From: Peronospora farinosa
Taxonomy: Eukaryota > Oomycota > Peronosporomycetes > Peronosporales > Peronosporaceae
Length of the DNA: 64,000 nucleotides
NCBI GenBank assembly: GCA_947646735.1
Contig: CANTFK010000208.1
Coordinates: forward strand, 124,001-188,000
Direction: 5' to 3'
Shown one piece after another: positions 23,021 to 34,215 of the stretch. Position numbers and translations under genes: made by a program. Under the pieces are notes generated by a model. That model was given only the letters and a program-made list of their open reading frames with translations, was not told the DNA's origin and did no database searches. Within the stretch, counting starts at the first letter, position 1. Each line of letters opens with the position of its first letter.

Positions 23021-23239
23021 TATACTACCAGGTCTAGCATGAGAAAAATAAGTGCCAAGAGATCTACATATATGAAAGCATAGTGTCTGTTCGCCCGTAG
23101 AAGGCGCCTTTTCCGGCATAACTTAGTGGCTGATATTGCAGCAGAATTTTATTCCGATTGACTGATAAGCTGCTTACAAGATGTAAGTAGCATCTCAAAA
23201 TCTGCTTGACACACATAAAGAACGACCAACAGATATGGA

Positions 23240-24920
23240 TCAAAGTGGAGGGAGTCAAGAGAGCCCACGATCACGACGCAACCGCTGACAAAAGAACGCA
23301 GAGCACGCCAACGTGGATTGAAAACAGATGATCAGCGGGAAGCACGAATACACAAAACATGCGAGACGTGCAGCATGACCACGTGCGAGATCTTCGCATT
23401 AATGACGTGAAGCACACGTAGCGCGGAGGGCAGAACAAATAGAAGAAGTAGCTGCTGCTCAGCGTGAGCGTAAGCGTAACCGTAGCGCGGAGAGTAGAAC
23501 AATCGGAGGTCCCGCTGACGCGTCACTACATAGATGCAGGTGCCCCAACGCTGCGCAATGTGTTACATAGAATGAACGTGAGGTCAAGCACTCCATTGAA
23601 TCGAAGAAATAGTTATAGTACTGGGTCCACTCTGGAAGGCCCCCATTTATTATGTGCTGTGTATGGTTAAAATCCACCGTTTGGTCCCGCCACTGGAACC
23701 TTACAACAGCTTACTGCGTGAGCAAACACCGCTTGCCAAAGCGTTTCGCACCGACATTAGAGCTTACAACAATGCACTGTCATTCACCTCGCTTTGTTCG
23801 AAGCTGAATGGCAGCTTCATGCTGGGGGGGGGGTGTACGCATTTTGTTTCCAAAGTGCTCTATATCATCGTATGGGTGTAAAGAGAAAAAATTCGCTCAG
23901 CTGTACATTGCGGACTCCGGTGCGACATTGGACAGGCGGATGAACATCTTCCCGACGCTGGATCGTCGAGCTGCAAGAAATGCAGGAAGAATTAAGTCCC
24001 TATGTTCAGTTATACGAGCAGGTTTGTCACGTATGCAGAACGATGCTATAATAATGTTGAGCTCGGCCTGTTCTACCTCCAGTCAAATCAACGTTGCCGA
24101 TACAAGACATCAACTGCTGACGAAATTGGTGCAACCGCGGTGGACGACGGTCATGATGGCAGCATCTCTGACAAAAACATTATAATAAGCGTCGGAATGA
24201 TGGTGGGTTGCAGCGGATTTACGCGTTGCATATAGCATACACCCGCTACATTATGTGCTCTTATTTCCTGACGGTGGCAGGGTTAACAATACCACTGCGT
24301 GGATTTTTTTGTAACGAAGGGGAGGGTCTAGACTTCAATGTTAAAGATAAAGTTGGTCTACGTGAGAGAGAAGGACAAAAACGCATATCTCAGATTCAAT
24401 ACTATTCATATATGCTACATCCGCGAGCACCTGGACAGCAGTTGTTCCTAGCCGGACGTTTGCTGCAAGAATATGTTGTTGATGCAGGAGCGTGTACAGA
24501 GCAAAATCGCTTGCAGTTCATCTTCAGTCACCAAAGTTATCTTCGTTTTGAGCTTTGCTCAGAAGTTATGGACGCAATAAACGAGGATGATCACGATGCA
24601 GCACAATATTGGCCGCAAAATGATTCTGCCCTCCCGCTGACCACCCGCTTACTTCCAGCGTGTTAAAATGTTCGTTGGGCACCTACTTCGTCGTACACTT
24701 TATCCGCTCTTAAGTATTGATGCACCTTCGCTGAATCGTATCCAGCACCGACGTGCTAGTTTCAGCAGAACTGTCGTGTCGGGCGACAATGATTACCAGG
24801 CTGTAAAAGTATTATTGCCTTGCGTTTTGTGCAACAACCGTGATGTATCTACAATGATGTTGATAAGTCCTTCGAGCGGGTTATTGTGGACGAACATGGA
24901 TACTGGATACGATTGGTAAG
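23240..24920 (+). pseudogene. Helitron Rep N-terminal half, decayed
   Basis: Plus-strand pieces in several frames follow the order of a Helitron Rep/helicase N-terminus. An Arg-rich start lies at 23380-23500, KAFRTDIRAYNNALSFTSL near 23738, VYAFCFQSALYHRMG near 23832, FAQLYIADSGATLDRRMNIF near 23895, and the conserved QLFLAGRLLQEYVVDAG segment at 24430-24490. The last piece, with LRFELCSEVMDAINEDDHDA, sits in a 152-codon open frame (24208-24666). A nine-G run at 23825-23833 sits at one frameshift. No complete HUH nuclease can be made. Confidence 0.72.
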
Positions 24921-25173
24921 AGCTCTACGAGGCGAGAAGAGTAGAGGATCGAAGATTCAAAAAGAGATGCAAGTGTGCAGGAGTTATCAAATTGCAAAGT
25001 AAGTGATTGAGTTTTAGTTTAGCAGCATGCTTAAGTACATGCAGTCTACATCTAAATTCACATCTTCTATAATCATCCTATCATCAGATGGGACAAGTTT
25101 TGTTATTGATCCCAGCTATCGTTAGTTATCCCTATATTTAGATGAGACACCTCATCTATCATGATCAGACTAC

Positions 25174-26784
25174 TTACCTTTGGGATGGCCGGTGAGGCGT
25201 ATCACGGTCAGCGTCGATATTGTCAATAAATACTGGACGTAATCTTCTCCAGCCTGTCTTCATCAAAGACCAAAAGATAATCTGCAAAGGAGCGAGTTTC
25301 GATATCTGCCATTCGATCAGCACTGGCGCATCGTGCATGTTCTGACGTAATCTGCACACTCCAGATATACGGCTTTTTAACTAGGACCGGCAACAATATC
25401 CGGATGCAAGCCATTCGAAACAACGAGAAGATCCTACCGCACATCACAAAAGTGATCTCACGCAGCCAGAATGCCAGATTTTTGGTGATATCGCGAAGTT
25501 GTCGGTCTACGGCCTCAAAGGAAACATTTTTTATCGGTTCTTCGTCTCAAATATAAAGTTTGTGCGACGTTGCATCGCTGCAAGATCACTGTTTTCTTAT
25601 CGAGCACACTGAGTTAGGCTTCAGATTAATTGGCATCTTAAACGAGAGTGAGCGGTGCGACCCTGATTTTATGGCAGCGTTGCAATCTCAAATTACGCCA
25701 CTGCCAACTATATATGTCCTAGACCCCGCACTTACTTCCTCTAGATATGAAAGGTTGATTCCACCGGAGCCGTCGATGAAGTATATTCTATCTTGCTCTT
25801 CGTCACAGGATGCCATGATCCAAGGGTAAGTGTCAAGCTGCTCCGCATTTAAAGCCTGCACCTCGTTGTCTGCCTCTTCTTTCAACTTGTCTACGCTGAA
25901 TGCCGGCTGCTCTGCAATGATGCGATTTTCCTGTAGCTTTTCCATTCAAATGCAGAGGCAGACAGGCTATAGTCCGCAAGGGTCTTCTCAGAAGTCGAAA
26001 ATTTATTTGCTATTATTGAGCGCCAGACTTGTGATCTAGCAGCTGACGGCTCTGTATTTACATTCTGAAAAAGTCGACCGCGCAGACATTGAATAAATTA
26101 TGTTAAAACTCATCTTATAGGTGTCGCGGCTCAACAGGTGGTTGATTATATTTCACTGAAGAATGAAACTAGGATAAACGAATGGCGTTATAGGAATCAT
26201 ATTTGTATCCTGACGTTACAGGATACGTATATGATACAGGCCAATAGTAGAAGGACATGACGGACATATCTAGATGACGCCAGTAACGAAGCTCTGATGA
26301 GGACAGGCTTAGATGTAGCTCAAGGTAGCGAACTAAGGACCAAATACAATTACTTCCCAATTTGCTTTCTTCTACCTTCATCACTTTTACAGTGGTATAT
26401 AAATTAACTTCGTGACAAAGAGGGATCGCAGTTGAGCACCTCTCTGCATCAGCGCTGCTTCACGTAGACACTGCTCCACTTCTTCGTTCTCATACAATCC
26501 ACGGCCAACACATGCCGCCTTGAACGTCTTGTGCTGCAGACCATCATATTTTCGTAAGATGTCTCTTCCTACACGATTGTAAGCAATGTCCATAGGAAGC
26601 ACCTATCCCCAGCACTAAACTCACGGCCGACGCACATTCTTCGCTTTCGCACCGTCCATCGTTTTCTGGTGATGTTCCAGACAAATGTGATGGAAAACTC
26701 AAGTAAGCTGTTTCCGGTGTAGCACATTGGTGCAGTGGAGCTCAAATTACTGTGTGAGTGTCGTTTTACGTGCTCAGCCATCAT
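25174..26784 (-). pseudogene. Helitron helicase half, decayed, opposite orientation
   Basis: Read on the minus strand from 26784 to 25174 the fragments follow the order of a Helitron PIF1-like helicase: a TFVWNITRKRWTVRKRR segment, TFKAACVGRGLYENEEVEQC with LREAALMQRGAQLRSLF, then NAEQLDTY and IYFIDGSGGI where the Walker A motif should be (GSGGTGKT in intact copies; the lysine is lost), then SFADYLLVFDEDRLEKITS. Stops and frameshifts divide it. It faces the Rep half at 23.2-24.9 kb, so the two are not one collinear element. Confidence 0.72.
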
Positions 26785-27021
26785 TCACTGCATCCACCAG
26801 ACTGCCGTTTGCGTTGGATGTAACTTGTTGTTGATCTGGCAAATGGGTCTGCAGGCATTGTATTGAATGCGAGTGGTCATGCATCTTGATGCCCAAGATG
26901 CGCCAGCATGTCTTTGGAGCCGAAACAAATCGGTTTAATGTATTTCTGGATTTCGTTTATATCTTAAACCACCACCGTCGTGCAAACATGGCCATTGTAT
27001 ACATACTTGAACACATTCTTA

Positions 27022-27397
27022 TGTTAGAAGCTTTTGTTGTTGACAGGTCGTGAAGGTCAAGGGCAATACCCTGTTATGCGGTAAGTAACAACCGTACCTG
27101 ATTGGCTAAACAGACTTGACGTGCTGACAGATGGAACGAGGCGACGATATCGCCACGTCGGACCACCAGGATGTTGCGACATATGTGACGAGGCGACGAG
27201 ATTACCACATCGTCTTGTCAATGTCGTAACAGATGGGACGGAGCGGGATAGACGTGAACTATAGATGGTATAGTTGTAGTGGTTTCGCATGCATGTGTAG
27301 GTATTAACGAACGAGGAAAGTTAATGCTTAACATATATCACTTTTACTTCTACATCTTCTGCAACAAGTGCAGTAACACTACTACCAATTTCTTACA
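27022..27397 (+). repeat. Diverged solo LTR related to the Copia element
   Basis: The plus strand starts TGTTAGAAG and ends TTTCTTACA and lines up along its length with the minus-strand reading of the Copia LTRs. Shared blocks include ATACCCTGT, ATTGGCTAA, GCGGGATAGACG, AGTTAATGCTTAA and CTTTTACTTCTAC. It is longer (376 bp) and much diverged. Flanks are TCTTA (27017-27021) and GCTTA (27398-27402), a 4 of 5 match to a target duplication. No internal region remains. Confidence 0.75.
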
Positions 27398-29691
27398 GCT
27401 TAATGGTCGAGATCGAAGGGCAAATCTGCATCAAAAGATGTCTTGAGTCAATCTCATTTGGATGTTGTAGGGCAATATCTCTTTGTTTTTTGTATAAACT
27501 GCTGTAAGCATTTCGTTCTCCTTCAACCCACCTCGACATATCGATGTGCGCATTACATTTCAATCACAGGTACAGACAATGCAGCACAATCCATCAAGTG
27601 TGTACACGACAGCCCCTTGCATTTCCAAAATTTTGTCTTTTGTCACGCCATCAATATACTGAGTACCTATCTTGATCGGCAAAATTTTCAGTCGCAAACG
27701 TTAGAGAGTATCATTTGCTGCACTTCCCATCCTCTATGCATGGCGCATTAAAAATGTCTATACCACACGGCCTGTGGACTATACAACCGTCACCATCTCA
27801 TATGAATCAGCGAAGTCAATGGCAGATTTGACGAGAAATCAACATGTACGTCGATTGGTACACGTTAATTTCTAGTCAAGTCTGTCATTGACTTCGCTTT
27901 CGTTTATTGCTTTGCTGTTCGATACCATGTAATTACATTTCTCGATCAGACTCCTTTAGGCTGCTTTCAGCCGATATCATCTCAACATCACTGCATACGC
28001 GTTGTTCTTATTAAATGTCATATTCAGGTAGTTGGGAAGCGCTATCTTGATCACTATCCGCATTTGCAACAAGCTCGCCTCCCTTAAGTGACTCGCTAAA
28101 CGTATGTAGCCATTTATTAACCTTTGTGAGGTATGAGCTCTCATATCGATTCTTGTTTTTGACTTATTCGTAAATCTTCACGTCCGATACGAAGCCTGGC
28201 TTGTGTTACGTCGGAGAGTACACGTAACAGCTGACAGCATCCTCTCTGTAGCCTGAAAGAAAACCCATTCTAGAGTTCATATTTAAATTTCTTTTCTTTG
28301 ACACTGGAACATGACAATAGGTTAAAGAGCCATACGATCTCACGTAATGGATGTCCAGATTTGACCCAAAGATGGTTTCATAAGGCGTTCATCCTGCACC
28401 CTTGCGTGACGATACACCGCCGGTTTCAGCCGTTCTGATGAGCGATCGCATACCGAGGACGGGCAGCACATTAGGTCTGCCTTTTTATCGGGATGAATAC
28501 AAACATAACGTAAGAATTCGTCATAGATAACATTGCACATTGATTGTCAAAATCGCTGGCAGATAGACAAACACATTCTCAGTCGCTGTAGCAGACATGT
28601 CGGCATTTGTCTCGCAAGAGTTGCAATAATACATCTCTATCCAGACAAAAGCCGACTTAACTGAGTAATTGCCTTTGAGATCTATGAATCGTCATTGCGT
28701 AGGCCACTCGCACATGAAACTGCTTTATTCGAACCAGAAACGGGAGACCAAATTGCTCGGTGACTAAGAAAAGGCGCGAAATGTATGTAACACAGCCCGC
28801 CTGATCACCATGTTGTACACTATCCCAAATCACACGAGCTAATCACCGACGAACGATTAGTCGAGTTCCAGTGCAGATCTGTTTGTCGTGTCCAAGTATC
28901 TGAATCGCATGATTGGAGTGACAAATTTTCCAGCTTAATTCGATGAGGTGGTAGCGACCGCCAGATGAGCCAGCTATACCAGAACGTCATGGCTATCGTG
29001 CACGAGTATGGCTGACCGAACCTTTTTGTGACGTTTACGTACAATTCAGAATGGCCCGAGATCCCAGCTGAGATGGAACCAGGACAACAGCCCCATCATC
29101 GGCCGGACTTGGTGGCAATAGTGCTTTAACACCATATTGCAAAAGCTTATAACCACCCTTATTGAGCGAAAACTTGTCCCTTATTAAGCAAAAACTCGTT
29201 TGAAATGGCGATCAGTAAAGTTTGGGTAAATAAGTTAAAAAGAGGCCCTTCCCACGCGCACATCCTTATCATCTTCGATGAGATATCACGCTCCGTGCGC
29301 CACAACATATTGATTCGGCAGTCTCCACAGAGATCTTCAATTAGCCACTTCACCCGGCTGGTAATTTTTTGGTATTCGAGAGTAGTCTATAGAGAATTTT
29401 GTTGAAGTATAATTAATTTACCTGAGTCAACCGAATGTATTAAGGTAACATGATGGGCCAATACGTAGAAATTGCAGAGAAAATAAGAAAATACATTAAG
29501 GCGTATACTATCCGTACAAAACTAAGCCTAGGTCGTAGTATATTTTTCTAAATTTTGCATTATTTGGTATCTATTTTATATTTTCCCATTAAAATAAAGT
29601 TAACAATTCTCGACTGCTCTATCGTAATTTTTATTCTTCCTGAAAAAGTCGATATTTCTGAAAAAAAGAACGGTCTCATATAAACCCAGCG
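27398..29691. other. Gene-free stretch with decayed sequence
   Basis: No recognisable gene. Short ORFs on both strands are interrupted. The minus strand at about 27990-28260 has a faint coding look (a run near NRYESSYLTKVNKWLHTF) but no family could be named. It includes the 90-bp palindrome at 27809-27898. Confidence 0.45.
27809..27898. repeat. 90-bp imperfect palindrome
   Basis: The ends AGCGAAGTCAATG and CATTGACTTCGCT are perfect inverted repeats, and pairing continues inward (CAGATTTGAC with GTCAAGTCTG, AGAAAT with ATTTCT, TGTAC with GTACA) with few mismatches to a small loop. It could be a fold-back element or the stem of an RNA hairpin. Confidence 0.8.
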
Positions 29692-31009
29692 ATGAAATTG
29701 CGAATACTGACGTTCAACCTCTTTTTCGATGAGGTGGCACGTTTTGTGCGCATGAAGGCGGTCGGTCGATTGGTCGAAACTACACGTCCTGCCGTCATTG
29801 GGTTTCAAGAGGTCACACGCGCGACGTTGACGATGCTTAAAGCTCAGAATTGGGCGAAATTTTACGACTGCAGTGTCGATACTGCACCACCTTTCCAAGA
29901 GACGTATTTTGTGGTTTTATTCAGTGCTTTACCAGTAAAATCACTTGAAACGCACCCATTTGCTAATACGAGTATGGGTCGTGAACTTGTGTTTATGCAT
30001 ATTGAACCCATTCCAGGCAAAACCCTAATCGTCGGAACGTCTCATCTCGAAAGTTTACCCAAATTTGCAGGACCTCGAGTGTCCCAATTAAAGGAAAGTT
30101 TGACACTTTTACGGGACAGAGTAAACAATGGAGAAAATGATGATGCAGTGACAATTGGTAACAAAAGACCGATCAATGAAAATAATACTAGTGTTTGTAT
30201 GGGGGCAGTGTTTATGGGGGACACAAATTTAATACGTGCAGACATGAAGCTCCTGGATCGACGTCTTGCAGAAATTGCTGATTTGGATGTGGAATTCTCC
30301 AAAACTGGACGAGCCAAGTGTCGCACTTGTGGAGATCCTATTGACAAAGGGGTGGTGCGCGTGGGCAAGATGATGAAAGAAAAGGTTGCTGGTGGAAAGG
30401 TGTTCGAGATTCGAACATGGCTACATGATAATTGTTTTCTGAGTACACCATCGACGATGGAAAAAGAAAAATTGTTGGTGCGACGAAAAAAGAAGCAGCT
30501 GCTTGGTGAAGAGCCGGATAAAGATGACGGAAAGGAATTGGACATGGTACGATTTGCCTGCAAGAGGTTTAATCTGGATTGATACACTAAGTTGTTATTG
30601 TTGTAACTGATGATAAATATAGGCTACAGTAGGACTACCGAATGGCTGGAAAGATCTTTGGTTGTCGGTACCTGGCAACACGGAGGAGAATGGCTACACC
30701 TTTGATGGCACGCGGAACACCCTAGTCACGAGTCGGTCATTCCGCAGTCGACTGGACCGTATGTACTTTTACTCAGCGCCAACTGAAGAAGCAGTAAAAT
30801 GTGTCTTTGACGAGATTGTGATCGTCGGTCAAGAGAAAATTGCAGATGGTCTTTGGCTATCGGACCACTTTGGGCTACTTAGTACTTTTGTCATTCGCGA
30901 AGAAGATGACAAGAGAGACGCTACTAAGAAAAGTGGAAGTAAGAAAGCGAGAAGAACAGAATTGGGCTCGCAAGTTGGCTCGACACGTTCTCCAATTTTG
31001 ATTGAGTAG
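29692..31009 (+). CDS. TDP2-type 5'-tyrosyl-DNA phosphodiesterase with embedded PARP-type zinc finger
   Basis: Two exons, 29692-30546 and 30623-31009, with a 76-nt intron that restores the frame, give 413 residues. It belongs to the Mg-dependent endonuclease/exonuclease/phosphatase family: N9 in LTFN, E40 in GFQEV, TSHLES near residue 120, GDTN near 177 and LSDHF near 367. The segment GLPNGWKDLWL with YTFDGTRN and RLDRMYFY is TDP2-like. TDP2 removes topoisomerase II peptides from DNA 5' ends. Between GDTN and GLPN lies an extra part (about residues 205-255) with GRAKCRTCGDPIDKGVVRVG and TWLHDNCF, fitting the PARP-type zinc finger (C-x2-C...H-x2-C), a DNA-break sensor. A Lys-rich tail (KKSGSKKARR) may be a nuclear signal. 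Confidence 0.85.
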
Positions 31010-34000
31010 GCCGTAAATGAATAATATTTTGATGAGAGTACTGCAAAGGAGAGCGGCTAGAGGCCGGAACGTACTTGGCTCGCCTACACTGCAGCCTTGG
31101 AACTGCCCTCGCAAAATTATGTTGTGACTAGACGTGTTAATGTCTGATCCTTGTGATAGGTATAAGCTCACGTCCTTGAATACTCTACTATACTATGAAT
31201 ATGCTCTTCCAAGTTGCACAAAAGCCAAGAGTTGGCCAAGACACGCACAAAAGTATAGAATTTGTGCGCACAATCGTGTTGGATGGTTAGCTTCCTAAGA
31301 CTGAATACATATTGTTCATTATCATTGAGTTCATAACCTTCTTTCCACGATATAGAGCTTCATCAATTTCTGACAAGACTCAAAACTCTATTTTACGACA
31401 CCAAGTTGCAGTGGACGTGTTGGCATCGCTTGCTTCATATTTCTACTGCTCTTAGTCAAGTTAAGAAAAGCTAATGATAAAAATAAACTTAGGAAGTTCA
31501 TGAATGAATCGCAATCAATTAGCCAGCGCAATATCAATCAAGATGAGCTTTTGCGGCATCCCGTCATGATGATAATTTAGTAAAAGTTCAGGTGCTTTCT
31601 TTGCTTGGAAGATTCGTTCGCGTCTTCTGCTTCGAAGTAAGCAGCTCATGCGCAGAACACTAGTCCAACTTGTGACGCATACAAGATCAAGTCTTCATGT
31701 TTCTCAGTATCGTCGTACAGAGTTGCTTTAAAAGCGACAAATTTCGAACTAATTTGTTGCCATTAAAGCAACTCCGTAGTCAAGCAAAATCACGATGCTT
31801 GAAATACTTTCGTTCCATGCAGCAAGATGCAGATCAAGATCATGATATCATGTACTACTCGGACAGTGACAGCGCTCTGTAGAAGAAAACTGACATATTT
31901 ACAAGCTTTCTGAATAGATGCAGCAAGGAGTGACGAATCTTTTCTTCGCTTGATTATCTTGAGCTTTTGTGATCCGCGGTAGACTTATTTCAAAAGCTTG
32001 ACCGTGTGAAAATTATTAGCTCATACCTGCGTAGGCACAAATACAGCAACACGATGAGCTTTCTAACTAGATGCAGACAATAACGGTAAAACACGGAGTT
32101 TTTTCTACGATAGATGTAGTGACGTGCCCTTCTAGGCAACATCTTGCTGGTTGAAGAATTTATAGTAGCAAGTTATTTTTGCAATATCTACATATCCTCT
32201 TTCACTTCGACGTGTAGAAGTAGACAGATACATAGACCTACTTCAAATGATAGTGCCTCATGCGTCTTTGAGTCTCTTAAGTCGCGTAGTTTACTCGATA
32301 TCCTCGACACGTTGATCACGTTTGTTAGACCTTAACACAAGCACTGGGTGCAAAGTGCGTCTCGATCATCATGTTGCAACCTTAAGGAATTAATCGCTAC
32401 CAACGCATTAAAAGTGCGCGTCGAGTATTCACGCTACGAAGAAAGTATGCAGTAGAAACATTCAACGCATTTTTGCAAGACACGCGAGCGTCATACATGG
32501 GTTAGTGCAAGATTCTCCTCAAAATATCCAAGCGCGACAGAATCTCCAAAATTTTTGTAGAAACCCTTACTATATGTCACGCTCGCTCTTGGTGGTTTCT
32601 GCAAGCATCATCTCGACACTAAGGGATCGACGTCGACGCTTCAATACGCTGAGCCATAGTAAGAGGACCAGCTTGGCTGAGGTCGCGTACCAATCGGCAC
32701 TTTGAAGTTGGGTGTACTCGATCTAGTATTTGAATGTGCTTCAAACTAACGATCCCCCTCCCGTCCATTTTACGAGTTTGAATCCTTCACGCTTGCACCC
32801 AGGCGAGCGATTTTAAAAAATAGCCAAGCTTTTTGCCGCAGTGTGCAGCGTTCTTGCTTCGTTGATTCTGCTTGAACAGCGTGTGGTCGCAGCCACGTGG
32901 AACGAAACATTCCAAGTCTTCATTGTCCGTATTACGGACTAGCTACGTGAAGTTCTGTGTTGCTATGCTATTGTTTGTCGAGAGCGATGCACTAGACTTA
33001 GCTTTACAAAAATCAAAAGGGAGCAGCATTATCTTGGAAAGCTCGAGTGTCCCCAACTTCACTTCGTCGTATATCAATAACGCTTATTTTCCTTGTTTTC
33101 TATCTTGCAAGCAACATGCAACGAACCACCGTCGACAGGTCAATTTCCAAGTGCAGCATAATGCTCTGTTGACCCCGACATCTCTTAGACAATTCTTTGT
33201 TTGTGTTCTGAAGAGGCGGGTATTGTCCGATACGACTTATGTGCGCTGGTAAGTGGTGACTCACTCGATTTCGCCATGTAAAACTCTTCTGGTTGTGTGT
33301 CGTGGCGTAGTTTGCTTGCAATCAAAATGGTGACTCCGGAGTCGAAATAACGACAGGAATGAGATACTGAAGATGGATCTTTCATTCTGCTGCTCTTCAC
33401 ATTTATCGCTGGCGACAAAACCACTAAACAAGCTGTGCAGCATAATGGGGGATACTCTTGTACATACCAAAATCTGACGACGTCAGCTCTTAACAAACAC
33501 TTTCACTTTCTTACTAAACATTGAATTGCTGCTGTCACGTTCAAAGTGGTGCTAGATTTTCACTTTATCTGTTGCAAAGGGAAGATGGACATCAGTGCTT
33601 GCAAGTGTGCACTATCACGCTCACAAATCGCACATGCAGGCAAAACGAACTAGACAGTGCATCTAATGGGTTGCTGTGTTTGCTGAAAACGCAGCGGCGC
33701 AGTTGCTCGTCTGAAAGACAATAACCTTGTCGTTCCACAAATCACATGGGCCCTCGAACCATTGCAACATATCACTAATCAAAAGAATCAGCCAGTGACA
33801 TTATACATAAAAACTTGCATTGAATCGCGTCATTATAGCTATTGGCAATCTATTCAGTGCTTTTCAGGGGCAGATTCTTAACATGCCAAAGGCAGCAACT
33901 ACGCCCATGCAATCGCCATGACAGTCTTGAGTGTCTGGTCTTCCTTGATCGCAAACACTACTAGCAAGAAAACTGCAAGCGATATCTGATGTTTTTATCG

Positions 34001-34215
34001 TAGCTAACGAGCCACGATCGATCTACATGTCATTGCCGCCTAATGATGGACTCACATCGGTTGCCGGGCCGCAGCGATGCTCAGAGGGCCCCGACAAAGC
34101 AGCAGTCGCTGTTGATAAATGACAGGAACGGTGTTGCTTGAACGGAACCGAGACGAGTTTATCATTGTGGTAAAATAACTCCAAGCTTACCATTTGAATA
34201 ACATGTTCTGCGCTA
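31010..34215. other. Gene-free stretch with decayed repeats
   Basis: About 3.2 kb with only short ORFs and no recognised domain. Two blocks are old copies of sequence seen elsewhere. About 33290-33520 resembles 39950-40130 (shared CCGGAG, GGATCTTTCATTCTG and CGCTG blocks). About 33580-33780 resembles 38120-38340 (shared CAAATCGCAC, GAAAGACAATAACC and CCATTGCAACATATCA). Nothing else was identified. Confidence 0.5.

Noticed and set aside
32872..33252. Candidate secreted effector ORF
   Set aside because: No signal peptide at the start, no RxLR-type motif in place and no paralogue; treated as chance.
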